A stretch of 15,526 bases of DNA, from assembly GCA_934230055.1 (NCBI GenBank), contig CAKQEE010000011.1, positions 1 through 15,526 of the forward strand, written 5' to 3'. Each line of letters begins with the position of its first letter. The stretch's first letter is position 1. Under the pieces are notes generated by a model that saw only the letters and a list, made by a program, of their open reading frames with translations, was not told the DNA's origin and made no database searches. Shown piece after piece: positions 5,875 through 12,693 of the stretch. Origin of the DNA: an uncultured Clostridia bacterium (GTDB lineage Bacteria; Bacillota; Clostridia; Christensenellales; Borkfalkiaceae). The translations under genes and the position numbers were made by a program.

Positions 5875-7140
5875 ATGTTTGATTTGATAAGTGCCGGAAA
5901 GGCGGCGAGAATCGCGGCGAAAAGTTTGCTTTCCGTTTCGGAAGACAAGAAGAACGAAGTTTTAAGGACGGCGGCGAAATTTCTTCGGGAGAACGCGGAA
6001 TATATAAAAACGGAAAACGCAAAAGATATAGAGCTTGCAAAAAGCCTCGGCAGAAACGCCGCTTTTATAGACAGGCTTACCGTTACGGATAAGGTTCTGG
6101 AAGGCATGGCGGCGGGGATAGAGCAGGTTGCGGAGCTTAATAATCCGCTCGGCAAAACCGTGTATTCTTACCTAAACGAGTTTCAGGGCATTTCCGTAAA
6201 AAAGGTAACCGTTCCGTTCGGCGTGATAGGTATAATTTTCGAGTCCCGCCCGAATGTTACGGCAGACGCTTTCGCGCTGTGTTATAAAACGGGCAACGCC
6301 ACCATTCTTAAAGGCGGCAGCGATTCGCTCCTTTCAAACGCCGCTATCGTTTCGGTGATTAAAAAAGCCGTGAAAGAGTGCGGAGAGGATGAAAACGCCG
6401 TAACCCTTATAGAGGACGCTTCCAGAGAAACGACGGCGGCTTTTATGAAGCTGAACGAATACGTGGATTTGCTTATTCCGAGAGGCGGAGCTTCACTTAT
6501 CAGAACCGCGCTTAAAGAGGCTACCGTTCCCATTATAGAAACTGGGCTTGGCAACTGCCACGTTTACGTAGACGAGAGCGCGGATACGGAAAAGTCCGCA
6601 ACCGTTATTTTCAACGCAAAAACTCAAAGATACGGCGTTTGCAACGCCTGCGAGTCGCTCGTGTTCCATTCGGCGGCGGTTTCTCGGATACTTCCCGCCG
6701 TTGCGGAAAAATTAAAAGAAAAGGCGGTGGAAATCCGCGCGGACGAAAGAGCTTATAAAGTGCTTGCCGCCGCGGGGTATCCGTACCTTAAAAAGGCGGA
6801 AGAAGAGGATTTTTACGCCGAGTACGGCGACGCGATTATCTCCGTAAAAACGGTAGATTCGCTAAAAGAGGCGATAGAACATATCAACGAACACGGCACG
6901 CACCACTCCGATTCGATAATGACGGAGAGCGAAGAGAACGCGCGGAAATTCATGACGGAAGTGGATTCCGCGGTAGTTTATAAAAATTCTTCCACAAGAT
7001 TTTCGGACGGGTTCGTGTTCGGTCTCGGCGCGGAGATAGGAATTTCCACGCAGAAACTGCACGCGCGCGGACCTATGGGGCTTGACGCGCTTTTAACCAC
7101 CAAATACGTGGTAGAGGGCGACGGGGCGATAAGAAAGTAA
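5875..7140 (+). CDS. proA: Glutamate-5-semialdehyde dehydrogenase (gamma-glutamyl phosphate reductase)
   Basis: ProA reduces gamma-glutamyl phosphate with NADPH to glutamate-5-semialdehyde, the second step of proline synthesis from glutamate, in the cytosol. The 421-aa length matches the family (about 415-420). Visible hallmarks are the cofactor-site region PFGVIGIIFESRPNVTADAF (114-133), GNATILKGGSDS (140-151), LIPRGG (200-205), the catalytic-loop VCNACESL with the likely nucleophile Cys256, and near the end KLHARGPMGLDAL. The ATG has AAAGGGA 8 nt upstream. Usually proB (glutamate 5-kinase) is directly upstream; here an S26-like protease gene precedes it 69 bp away and no proB is present in the window, so the kinase must be elsewhere or proA was recruited separately. 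It may share the upstream transcript or be controlled at the leader hairpin. Confidence 0.95.
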   Translation: MFDLISAGKAARIAAKSLLSVSEDKKNEVLRTAAKFLRENAEYIKTENAKDIELAKSLGRNAAFIDRLTVTDKVLEGMAAGIEQVAELNNPLGKTVYSYLNEFQGISVKKVTVPFGVIGIIFESRPNVTADAFALCYKTGNATILKGGSDSLLSNAAIVSVIKKAVKECGEDENAVTLIEDASRETTAAFMKLNEYVDLLIPRGGASLIRTALKEATVPIIETGLGNCHVYVDESADTEKSATVIFNAKTQRYGVCNACESLVFHSAAVSRILPAVAEKLKEKAVEIRADERAYKVLAAAGYPYLKKAEEEDFYAEYGDAIISVKTVDSLKEAIEHINEHGTHHSDSIMTESEENARKFMTEVDSAVVYKNSSTRFSDGFVFGLGAEIGISTQKLHARGPMGLDALLTTKYVVEGDGAIRK

Positions 7141-7223
7141 CCGCCCGAAATTTTATGTAACCGCAAAGTTTTTTAGCGAACGCGCGAATTTCACAGTCAT
7201 TGCCGAGAAAAAAGACGAAAAGG

Positions 7224-7241
7224 GCGGCGGAAATACCGCCG
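7224..7241 (+). other. GC-rich hairpin in the proA-nagA gap
   Basis: CGGCGG (7225-7230) and CCGCCG (7236-7241) form a 6-bp stem with a 5-nt AAATA loop, in a 142-bp gap that otherwise shows no clear promoter. It lacks a T-run and lies about 40 bp before the nagA start, so it may be an mRNA-processing or stability element. Confidence 0.3.
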
Positions 7242-7282
7242 ATAAAATAATAAAACTATAAAAAATAAAGAAGGTATTTTTT

Positions 7283-8425
7283 ATGAAAAAGTTTGCGAAC
7301 GCAAAGGTTTACGCAGAGGGCGAGGGCGTTATTCGCACCGACCTGTATTTCGATGACAAGATAACCGCGATAGGCGGCGATTTTGCCGCGGAAGAGATAA
7401 CTATTCAAGAAGGCGCGGTTGTAGTTCCCGCGTTTATAGATACGCACGTTCACGGCGCGGGCGGTTCGGATGCGATGGACGGCACGGAGACCGCGCTTAA
7501 AACGGTGGCGACGACGCTTGCCGCGGACGGCACGGCTACTTTTCTTGCGACGACGATGACGCAAAGTCCCGAAAACATTAAAGGGGCGCTTTCTGCCGTT
7601 AAAGCTTACAGAGAGAAAAATCACGAAGAGGGCGCGTATATTTACGGCGTTCATCTGGAAGGACCGTTCATTGCGGAGAAATTCAAAGGCGCGCAACCTC
7701 TCGAATACGTTGCCGCACCGAGTGCCGAAACCTTCCGCGAATATTATAAGGCGAGCGGCGAGTGCATAAAAACGGTGACTTTCGCTCCCGAAAAAGAGGG
7801 CGCGGAAGAGCTTATAAAAGAGCTTAAACGTTGCGGCGTAAATCCCTCTATCGGGCATACTTCCGCAAAGTTTGCGGATATAGAAAAAGCCGTGGCTGCG
7901 GGCGCGGTGGGAATAACCCACACCTATAACGCGCAAAGCCCCCTGCATCACAGGGATATAGGTACGGTCGGCGCGGCGCTTTTATTAGATGATTTGCAAA
8001 CGGAAATAATAGCGGATACCATTCACGTTTCCGTCCCCGCGATAAAGCTTCTCGTAAAAAACAAACCGAAGGAAAAAATAACCCTTATAACGGACGCTAT
8101 GCGCGCAAAGGGTATGCCCGACGGAGAGAGCGAACTCGGCGGACAGAAAGTTTTCGTTAAAAACGGGGAAGCGCGTCTGGCGGACGGAACTTTGGCGGGA
8201 AGCGTGCTTAAAATGAACGTTGCGGTTAAAAATATGGTGGAAAAAGTAGGCGTTTCCTTTACGGACGCGATAGACTTCGCCACCAAAAACCCCGCGAGAA
8301 TGATGGGACTTTCCGATAAAAAGGGAAGCATAAAAGTAGGCAAAGACGCAGATTTTGCCGTTCTCGACAAAGACTTCAACGTGCTTATGACTATAAGAGC
8401 GGGCAAAGTTATTTACAAAAGATAA
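7283..8425 (+). CDS. nagA: N-acetylglucosamine-6-phosphate deacetylase
   Basis: NagA removes the acetyl group of GlcNAc-6-phosphate to give glucosamine-6-phosphate, feeding cell-wall recycling or amino-sugar catabolism. The 380-aa length fits the family. Amidohydrolase-fold metal and catalytic residues are visible: HVH (His55, His57) in FIDTHVHGAGG, Glu126 in HLEGPF, His192 in IGHTS, His213 in THTYNA, HHRDIG (222-227) and catalytic Asp271 in LITDAM. The start ATG has AAGAAGG (7268-7274). It follows proA after 142 bp and ends at the strong terminator 8472-8516, so it is the last gene of the run. nagB, often adjacent, is not in the window. The convergent DeoR-type gene could regulate amino-sugar genes, but its divergent neighbour is a more natural target. 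Confidence 0.95.
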   Translation: MKKFANAKVYAEGEGVIRTDLYFDDKITAIGGDFAAEEITIQEGAVVVPAFIDTHVHGAGGSDAMDGTETALKTVATTLAADGTATFLATTMTQSPENIKGALSAVKAYREKNHEEGAYIYGVHLEGPFIAEKFKGAQPLEYVAAPSAETFREYYKASGECIKTVTFAPEKEGAEELIKELKRCGVNPSIGHTSAKFADIEKAVAAGAVGITHTYNAQSPLHHRDIGTVGAALLLDDLQTEIIADTIHVSVPAIKLLVKNKPKEKITLITDAMRAKGMPDGESELGGQKVFVKNGEARLADGTLAGSVLKMNVAVKNMVEKVGVSFTDAIDFATKNPARMMGLSDKKGSIKVGKDADFAVLDKDFNVLMTIRAGKVIYKR

Positions 8426-8471
8426 AATCCGTAATCGCACTTATTATTTAACGAAATATTCTTAAAAAACG

Positions 8472-8518
8472 AAAAATCTTCGCGCGGGTAAAAGCGTTTT
8501 CCGAGCGAAGATTTTTTG
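8472..8518. terminator. Bidirectional terminator between nagA and the DeoR-type gene
   Basis: A 12-bp perfect stem (AAAAATCTTCGC 8472-8483, GCGAAGATTTTT 8505-8516) with A-run on the left and T-run on the right sits between two convergent genes. It can end transcripts arriving from both sides. Confidence 0.9.
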
Positions 8519-8539
8519 CGTTTACGAAGCGATAAGAAG

Positions 8540-9316
8540 CTAAAAAATTCCCTCTTCGGGGGCGATTATAGTACACCCCGCTTCGGTAAGCTTTTTATAG
8601 TATTCTTCCGAAGGCTTTTTATCCGTTATAAGGTAGTCCACTTCGCCGAAATCGAAATCGGTACACATAAAGGTTTTTCCGAACTTCGTGGAGTCGCAAA
8701 GGACGGCAACGATAGCGGAGTTCTTTCTCATTTGTCGCTTCAATTTGGATTGTTCTATATCCGCGTCCGTAAATCCCGAAGAAAGGTCTATCCCCGAGCA
8801 GGAGAGAAAAGCCACGTCTGCGTGTATTCGGGAAATATAATCTATTGTGTCCGAACCGGTTATGGAGTTGGAGTGGTTGGAAATCTGCCCGCCCGCGATG
8901 TATATTTTAACGTTGTTCGTTTGCGATAGTAAGAGCGCGTTTCTGAGTCCTATCGTCGTAACGGAAAGGTATTTAAGGTTATTGAAAAGCGGGATAAGAA
9001 AACCCGTGGTGGTGCTGGAATCTAAAAAGAGCGAATGTCCGTTTTTAACGAGTCTGAAAGCAAGTGCCGCTATCGTTCTTTTTGCCGAAGTGTTTTCTTG
9101 CTCGCGAAGGGCAAAGGCGGATTCTTCCGCGGTGGAACGGAAGGGTATCGCCCCGCCGTGAGACCTTCTTATAAGTCCCTGTTTTTCCATTGCGGAAAGG
9201 TCTCTTCTTATCGTCGCGCCGGAAACGAACAGCTCCGCGGCAAGCTCTTCCACCGTGGCTTGTTTATTTTTGTTCAGAATTTCCAAAATTTCCTCTTGTC
9301 TTCTTATCGTAAGCAT
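8540..9316 (-). CDS. DeoR/GlpR-family transcriptional repressor
   Basis: The 258-aa protein starts MLTIRRQEEIL and carries a DeoR-type winged helix-turn-helix (about residues 5-57) with the family signature VSGATIRRDL (31-40) followed by MEKQGLIRRSHGGA. The rest is a DeoRC sensor domain, including FLDSSTTT (96-103) and a GIDLSSGF segment, which in this family binds phosphorylated sugars or intermediates. Start ATG 9316 is chosen because the family begins just there and GGGG precedes it; an upstream in-frame ATG (9382) lies between the -10 and the likely transcription start. It is divergent from the reductase/2-oxo-acid dehydrogenase operon and convergent with nagA. DeoR repressors commonly control a divergent sugar-catabolic operon plus themselves, so the operon to the right is the likeliest target. 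Effector unknown. Confidence 0.92.
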   Translation of the reverse strand: MLTIRRQEEILEILNKNKQATVEELAAELFVSGATIRRDLSAMEKQGLIRRSHGGAIPFRSTAEESAFALREQENTSAKRTIAALAFRLVKNGHSLFLDSSTTTGFLIPLFNNLKYLSVTTIGLRNALLLSQTNNVKIYIAGGQISNHSNSITGSDTIDYISRIHADVAFLSCSGIDLSSGFTDADIEQSKLKRQMRKNSAIVAVLCDSTKFGKTFMCTDFDFGEVDYLITDKKPSEEYYKKLTEAGCTIIAPEEGIF

Positions 9317-9332
9317 AATAATACCCCTTTTT

Positions 9333-9364
9333 TGTGGTGCAAACCTTTCTTGTGTTGCGCAAAC
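9333..9364. promoter_or_regulatory. Repeated operator-like motif in the DeoR-gene leader
   Basis: Two similar words, TGTGGTGCAAAC (9333-9344) and TGTGTTGCGCAAAC (9351-9364), start 18 bp apart, between the -10 and the RBS of the repressor gene. Related TTGCAA words occur at 9406-9411 (its -35) and TTTGCAA at 9416-9422. The cluster has the form of a multi-copy binding site for the adjacent repressor. Confidence 0.4.
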
Positions 9365-9382
9365 GTGCGCGTTTATGTTCAT

Positions 9383-9411
9383 ATCTTATCATAAAAAAAT
9401 TCTTTTTGCAA
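9383..9411 (-). promoter_or_regulatory. Promoter of the DeoR-type repressor gene
   Basis: On the minus strand TTGCAA (9411-9406), a 17-bp spacer and TAAGAT (9388-9383) form a good promoter, giving a leader of roughly 60 nt that contains the repeated motifs at 9333-9364. Confidence 0.7.
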
Positions 9412-9445
9412 CTTATTTGCAAGCGGGTTCATAAAAAGGTTTTTG

Positions 9446-9454
9446 TGGTAGAAT
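9446..9454 (+). promoter_or_regulatory. Extended -10 promoter of the reductase-E2-E3-E1 operon
   Basis: TGG TAGAAT (9446-9454) is an extended -10; the best -35 candidate, TTCATA at 9428-9433, is only 15 bp away, so this promoter probably relies on the TG extension and perhaps regulation. Transcription would start near 9461, giving a leader of about 160 nt. Confidence 0.45.
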
Positions 9455-9491
9455 ATGATAGGCGCGTAAAAGCGGGTTCTCACAAAAAATC

Positions 9492-9551
9492 GCTGCTAAA
9501 ATTACTGCGAAAAACGCTGTGAAAATGACTGCGAAAACTGCCGAGAAAAAG
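9492..9551 (+). repeat. Five tandem 12-bp repeats in the operon leader
   Basis: Five consecutive 12-nt units, from GCTGCTAAAATT through ACTGCGAAAAAC, GCTGTGAAAATG and ACTGCGAAAACT to GCCGAGAAAAAG, share the pattern (A/G)CTG(C/T)(G/T)AAAA. Read in one frame they encode (A/T)xKx tetrapeptides. They lie in the untranslated leader of the reductase gene. Confidence 0.65.
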
Positions 9552-9571
9552 AGGCGCGAAAAGCCCTCGGC
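9540..9571 (+). other. Leader hairpin overlapping the end of the repeats
   Basis: GCCGAG (9540-9545) pairs with CTCGGC (9566-9571), and GGC/GCC within can pair further. There is no T-run. It lies in the leader about 50 bp before the reductase start and could influence mRNA stability. Confidence 0.3.
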
Positions 9572-9621
9572 GGGAGCCGCGAAAGCGCAAGGCAAATAAT
9601 AATAAAATCGGAGGAATCTAT

Positions 9622-10893
9622 ATGAAAACCAAGGCGGTAAGACTTTACGGCGTGAACGATTTAAGGCTTGAGGAGTTTGAACTTCCCGAAATCGGGGAGG
9701 ACGAAATCCTTGCCCGCGTAGTATCGGACAGTATCTGTATGTCAAGCTTTAAGGCGGCTGAACAGGGCGCGGCGCATAAGCGCGTTCCCGAAGATATCGC
9801 GGAAAACCCCGTTATAATCGGTCACGAGTTCTGCGGCGACATAATCAAGGTCGGCGCGAAATGGCAGGGCAAATTCAAAGAAGGGGATAAGTTCGGTATT
9901 CAGCCTGCGATAGACTTTAAACCCGTTATGAACGGACTCGGCGCGCCGGGGTATTCGTATCGCTACATAGGCGGAGATTCGCAATACGTTATAATTCCCA
10001 ACGAGGTTATGGAAAAAGATTGCCTTATTCCTTACGACGGCGACAGTTATTTTAAGGCTTCGCTTGCAGAACCCATGTCCTGCATAATAGCGGGGTATCA
10101 CGAGAACTATCATTCGAGATACGAAACGCATACTCACGAAATGGGTATTAAAGAAGGCGGTGCGGTGGCTATTCTCGCGGGGGTAGGACCTATGGGACTC
10201 GGCTGCGTGGATTACGGCATTCATTGCGACAGAAAGCCCTCTCTTATGGTCGTTACCGATATAGATCAGGCAAGACTCGACAGGGCGGCAACCCTTCTCA
10301 CCGTGGAAGAAGCGGCTAAAAACGGCGTCAGACTCGTTTACGTAAACACTTCCGCCATAGAAAATCCCGTAGAATATATGAAAGAGATAAACGGCGGCAA
10401 AGGTTTTGACGACGTGTTCGTATACGCGCCCGTTTCCGCGCTCGTCGAGCAGGGCGACGCGCTTCTCGGCGAAGGCGGTTGTCTTAATTTCTTCGCAGGA
10501 CCTATAAGATCCGATTTTTCCGCGAAATTCAATTTCTACGACGTGCATTACGCGTTCCACAGAATAACGGGAACTTCGGGCGGGAACAAGAACGACCTTA
10601 AAGAAGCGCTTAAACTCGCAGGCGAAGGAAGAATCAATCCTTCTATTATGATATCGCACGTCGGCGGACTTGACAGCGTTGTGGATACCACGCTGAATCT
10701 TCCTAACATAAAGGGCGCAAAGAAACTCGTTTATACGCATATTTCTATGCCGATGACGGCGATTGCGGATTTCGAGGAGCTCGGTAAAACCGAACCGTTT
10801 TTTAAGGATCTGTCCGATATATGCAAAAAGAACAACGGTATCTGGTCGGCGGAAGCGGAAAAATACGTTCTTGCAAACGCTAAAAAAATATAA
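9622..10893 (+). CDS. Zinc-binding medium-chain dehydrogenase, L-sorbose-1-phosphate reductase (SorE)-like
   Basis: The 423-aa protein is a medium-chain dehydrogenase/reductase. Residues 1-150 are the GroES-like catalytic domain with presumed zinc ligands Cys39, His68-Glu69 (GHEF) and Glu150; the Rossmann domain shows GVGPMG (187-192) and Asp213 after the second strand, a position that favours NAD(H). Phrases such as MKTKAVRLYG, NPVIIGHEFCGDI, VIIPNEVMEKDCL, FDDVFV, GCLNFFAGP and NFYDVHYAFHRITGTSGGN match E. coli SorE, which reduces L-sorbose-1-phosphate to glucitol-6-phosphate. Exact substrate here is uncertain: it heads an operon with a 2-oxo-acid/acetoin dehydrogenase complex, not sorbose genes, so a polyol- or diol-type substrate related to that complex is possible. 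RBS GGAGG (9610-9614). The E2 gene starts 42 bp after its stop. Confidence 0.85.
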   Translation: MKTKAVRLYGVNDLRLEEFELPEIGEDEILARVVSDSICMSSFKAAEQGAAHKRVPEDIAENPVIIGHEFCGDIIKVGAKWQGKFKEGDKFGIQPAIDFKPVMNGLGAPGYSYRYIGGDSQYVIIPNEVMEKDCLIPYDGDSYFKASLAEPMSCIIAGYHENYHSRYETHTHEMGIKEGGAVAILAGVGPMGLGCVDYGIHCDRKPSLMVVTDIDQARLDRAATLLTVEEAAKNGVRLVYVNTSAIENPVEYMKEINGGKGFDDVFVYAPVSALVEQGDALLGEGGCLNFFAGPIRSDFSAKFNFYDVHYAFHRITGTSGGNKNDLKEALKLAGEGRINPSIMISHVGGLDSVVDTTLNLPNIKGAKKLVYTHISMPMTAIADFEELGKTEPFFKDLSDICKKNNGIWSAEAEKYVLANAKKI

Positions 10894-10935
10894 TCACGAA
10901 AACGTAATTTTATCGATATAAAGGAGAAAACGTAA

Positions 10936-12600
10936 ATGGCAATTCCCGTAACGATGCCGAAGCAGGGCATCACGGTGGAAAGTTGTATACTCACCAAATG
11001 GAACGTAAAGGTCGGCGACAAGGTAAAGGTCGGCGACGTGCTGTTCTCTTTTGAAACGGACAAGTCTTCTATAGATTATATATCCGAAGCAGAAGGCGAA
11101 GTTCTTGCGCTTTTCTGCGAGGAGGGCGACGAAGTACCCGTTCTCACCAACGTTATGGCGATAGGCAAAAAAGGAGAGGACTTTTCTTCGCTCGTGCCGA
11201 ACGGTGCTTCCGCACCCGCCGCGACCGAGGTAAAAGCGGAAGCTCCCGCCCCCGCCGAAAAGAAGGCTGCCTCCGCGCCCGTAATTCCCGCGGACATAAA
11301 GGCGACGCCCGTGGCGATGCCGAAATCGGGTATCACGGTTGAAAGCTGTATTTTGACAAAGTGGAACGTAAAAGTCGGCGATACCGTAAAGGTCGGCGAC
11401 GTGCTGTTTTCTTACGAAACGGATAAGTCCTCGTTCGACCTTCAGTCGGAGGTGGCGGGCGAAGTTCTTGCGACGTTCTTTAACGAAGGCGACGAAATCC
11501 CCGTCGGAACGAACGTTCTCGCCGTCGGCGAACACGGCGTTGACGCAAGCTGTTTTGCTCCGAACGGTTCGACTCCCGCGGCGGCGGAAGTTAAAGCTCC
11601 CTTAGCGGCAGAGACCGCTTCCGCAGGAGCAGAGGCTCATACAAAGAGCGCGCAGACGGCAAATAAAGACGGCGACAGAATTTTCGCGAGTCCCAGAGCC
11701 AAAAACCTTGCAAGTAAGCTCGGCGTTTCCCTTACGGACGCCTCCGCGACAGGTCCTAACGGCAGAATTATAGAAAGAGATATAAGAGAAGCGAGCGTCA
11801 ATCCGAAATCGCACGAAGCTTCTGCTAAAACCTCCGCGCAGGCGGCAACCCCCGCGAAGAGTGCGGCGGAAACCGCGGACGTCAGGGCGTACAAAGACGA
11901 AAAGATGTCGAATATCAGAAAGGTTATCGCAAAGAATATGGTCGCGAGCCTTTCTACGATGGCACAGCTTACGCACACGCTTTCTTTCGACTGCACCAAC
12001 GTTATGGCGTTCAGAAAGTATCTTAAAGACAACGCCGAAAAGCTTAAACTTCCCAACATCACCGTAAACAATATAATAGTATTCGCGGTGTCGAGGGTTA
12101 TAAAGAACCACAAAGATCTTAACGCGAACCTTATCAACGGCGATACGATGCGCTACTTTGAACACGTGAACGTCGGCATTGCGACCGACACGCCGAGAGG
12201 GCTTCTCGTACCCACGCTGTTCGGCGCGGATTTGATGAGCCTTTCGGAGATAGCCGCAAAGTCCAAAAAGCTTTCGCAAGACGCGATAGACGGCAAGATT
12301 TCTCCCGAACTTTTAACGGGCGGCAGCTTTACCGTCAGCAACGTGGGAACTATGGGGATAGAAAGCTTTACGCCGGTCGTCAACCCGCCGCAAACGGGAA
12401 TACTCGGCGTCAACACTCTCGAAACCCGCGTGAAACTCGGTAAAAACGGCGAAATCGTTCCGTACACCGCGATGAGCCTTTCGCTTTCTTACGATCACAG
12501 AGCGCTCGACGGCGCGCCCGCTTCGAGATTCCTTAAAGAACTTAAAGAGTATCTCGAAAATTTCAGCTTCAATCTGCTTGCTGATTCCAAGTGCATTTAA
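10936..12600 (+). CDS. Dihydrolipoyl acyltransferase (E2) with two lipoyl domains
   Basis: The E2 core component carries acyl groups on lipoyl-lysine and passes them to CoA. In 554 aa I see lipoyl domain 1 (1-80, lipoylated Lys43 in ETDKSS), an Ala/Pro linker, lipoyl domain 2 (122-202, Lys164 in ETDKSS), a second linker, the peripheral subunit-binding domain (about 246-284, FASPRAKNLA...GPNGRI), another Ala-rich linker, and the catalytic domain (320-554) with the HRALDG active site (His521, Asp525). Acetoin-type AcoC usually has one lipoyl domain, so this resembles multi-lipoyl pyruvate dehydrogenase E2s; substrate specificity remains open. AAAGGAGA (10920-10927) precedes the start. The E3 gene follows after 93 bp and E1 after that, so all parts of one complex are encoded together. 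Confidence 0.93.
   Translation: MAIPVTMPKQGITVESCILTKWNVKVGDKVKVGDVLFSFETDKSSIDYISEAEGEVLALFCEEGDEVPVLTNVMAIGKKGEDFSSLVPNGASAPAATEVKAEAPAPAEKKAASAPVIPADIKATPVAMPKSGITVESCILTKWNVKVGDTVKVGDVLFSYETDKSSFDLQSEVAGEVLATFFNEGDEIPVGTNVLAVGEHGVDASCFAPNGSTPAAAEVKAPLAAETASAGAEAHTKSAQTANKDGDRIFASPRAKNLASKLGVSLTDASATGPNGRIIERDIREASVNPKSHEASAKTSAQAATPAKSAAETADVRAYKDEKMSNIRKVIAKNMVASLSTMAQLTHTLSFDCTNVMAFRKYLKDNAEKLKLPNITVNNIIVFAVSRVIKNHKDLNANLINGDTMRYFEHVNVGIATDTPRGLLVPTLFGADLMSLSEIAAKSKKLSQDAIDGKISPELLTGGSFTVSNVGTMGIESFTPVVNPPQTGILGVNTLETRVKLGKNGEIVPYTAMSLSLSYDHRALDGAPASRFLKELKEYLENFSFNLLADSKCI
10954..11530 (+). repeat. Internal 363-bp duplication: the two lipoyl domains
   Basis: The lipoyl-domain coding segments starting at 10954 and 11317 are offset by 363 bp (121 codons) and share long matching stretches, for example GTAAAGGTCGGCGACGTGCT in both. 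The similarity at DNA level points to a fairly recent duplication or ongoing gene conversion. Confidence 0.75.
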
Positions 12601-12610
12601 GGTAAATTTG

Positions 12611-12648
12611 CTTTCCGCGCGGCAAAAAGCTTTGCGGAGAGCGTTTTA
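12611..12648 (+). other. Hairpin in the E2-E3 gap
   Basis: CTTTCCGC (12611-12618) and GCGGAGAG (12634-12641) form an 8-bp stem with one wobble and a 15-nt loop, followed by CGTTTT. It could be a weak, read-through terminator or a processing site that adjusts E2 to E3 levels. Confidence 0.35.
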
Positions 12649-12693
12649 GCCTGAACCTTATTATATAACGATTAAAGGAGAGAATTTTCTATA

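Larger units (their letters stand above)
9462..9599 (+). other. Open Lys/Ala-rich frame without a clear start
   Basis: The frame is open from a TAG (9459-9461) to TAA (9597-9599) and would give 45 residues, dominated by Lys, Ala and Thr, resembling histone-H1-like or HU tails. The only start candidates are GTG 9519 and ATG 9525, neither with an RBS. It stops 22 bp before the reductase start. It may be a relic of a gene's C-terminal tail or a non-coding repeat that happens to stay open. Confidence 0.25.

Noticed and set aside
7141..7282. Riboswitch (for example glmS- or GlcNAc-related) upstream of nagA
   Set aside because: Only a 6-bp hairpin is visible; I see no conserved riboswitch core.
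7256..7951. A 231-codon minus-strand open frame within nagA
   Set aside because: It overlaps the conserved metal-binding part of nagA and has no family resemblance.
9317..9382. Upstream ATG (9382) for the DeoR-type gene
   Set aside because: It lies right next to the -10 box, upstream of or at the transcription start, and the family starts at the MLTIRRQ Met.
9742..10740. A 332-codon minus-strand open frame inside the reductase gene
   Set aside because: It is the complement of a well-matched SorE-like gene; composition is typical of a shadow frame and it has no RBS or domain.
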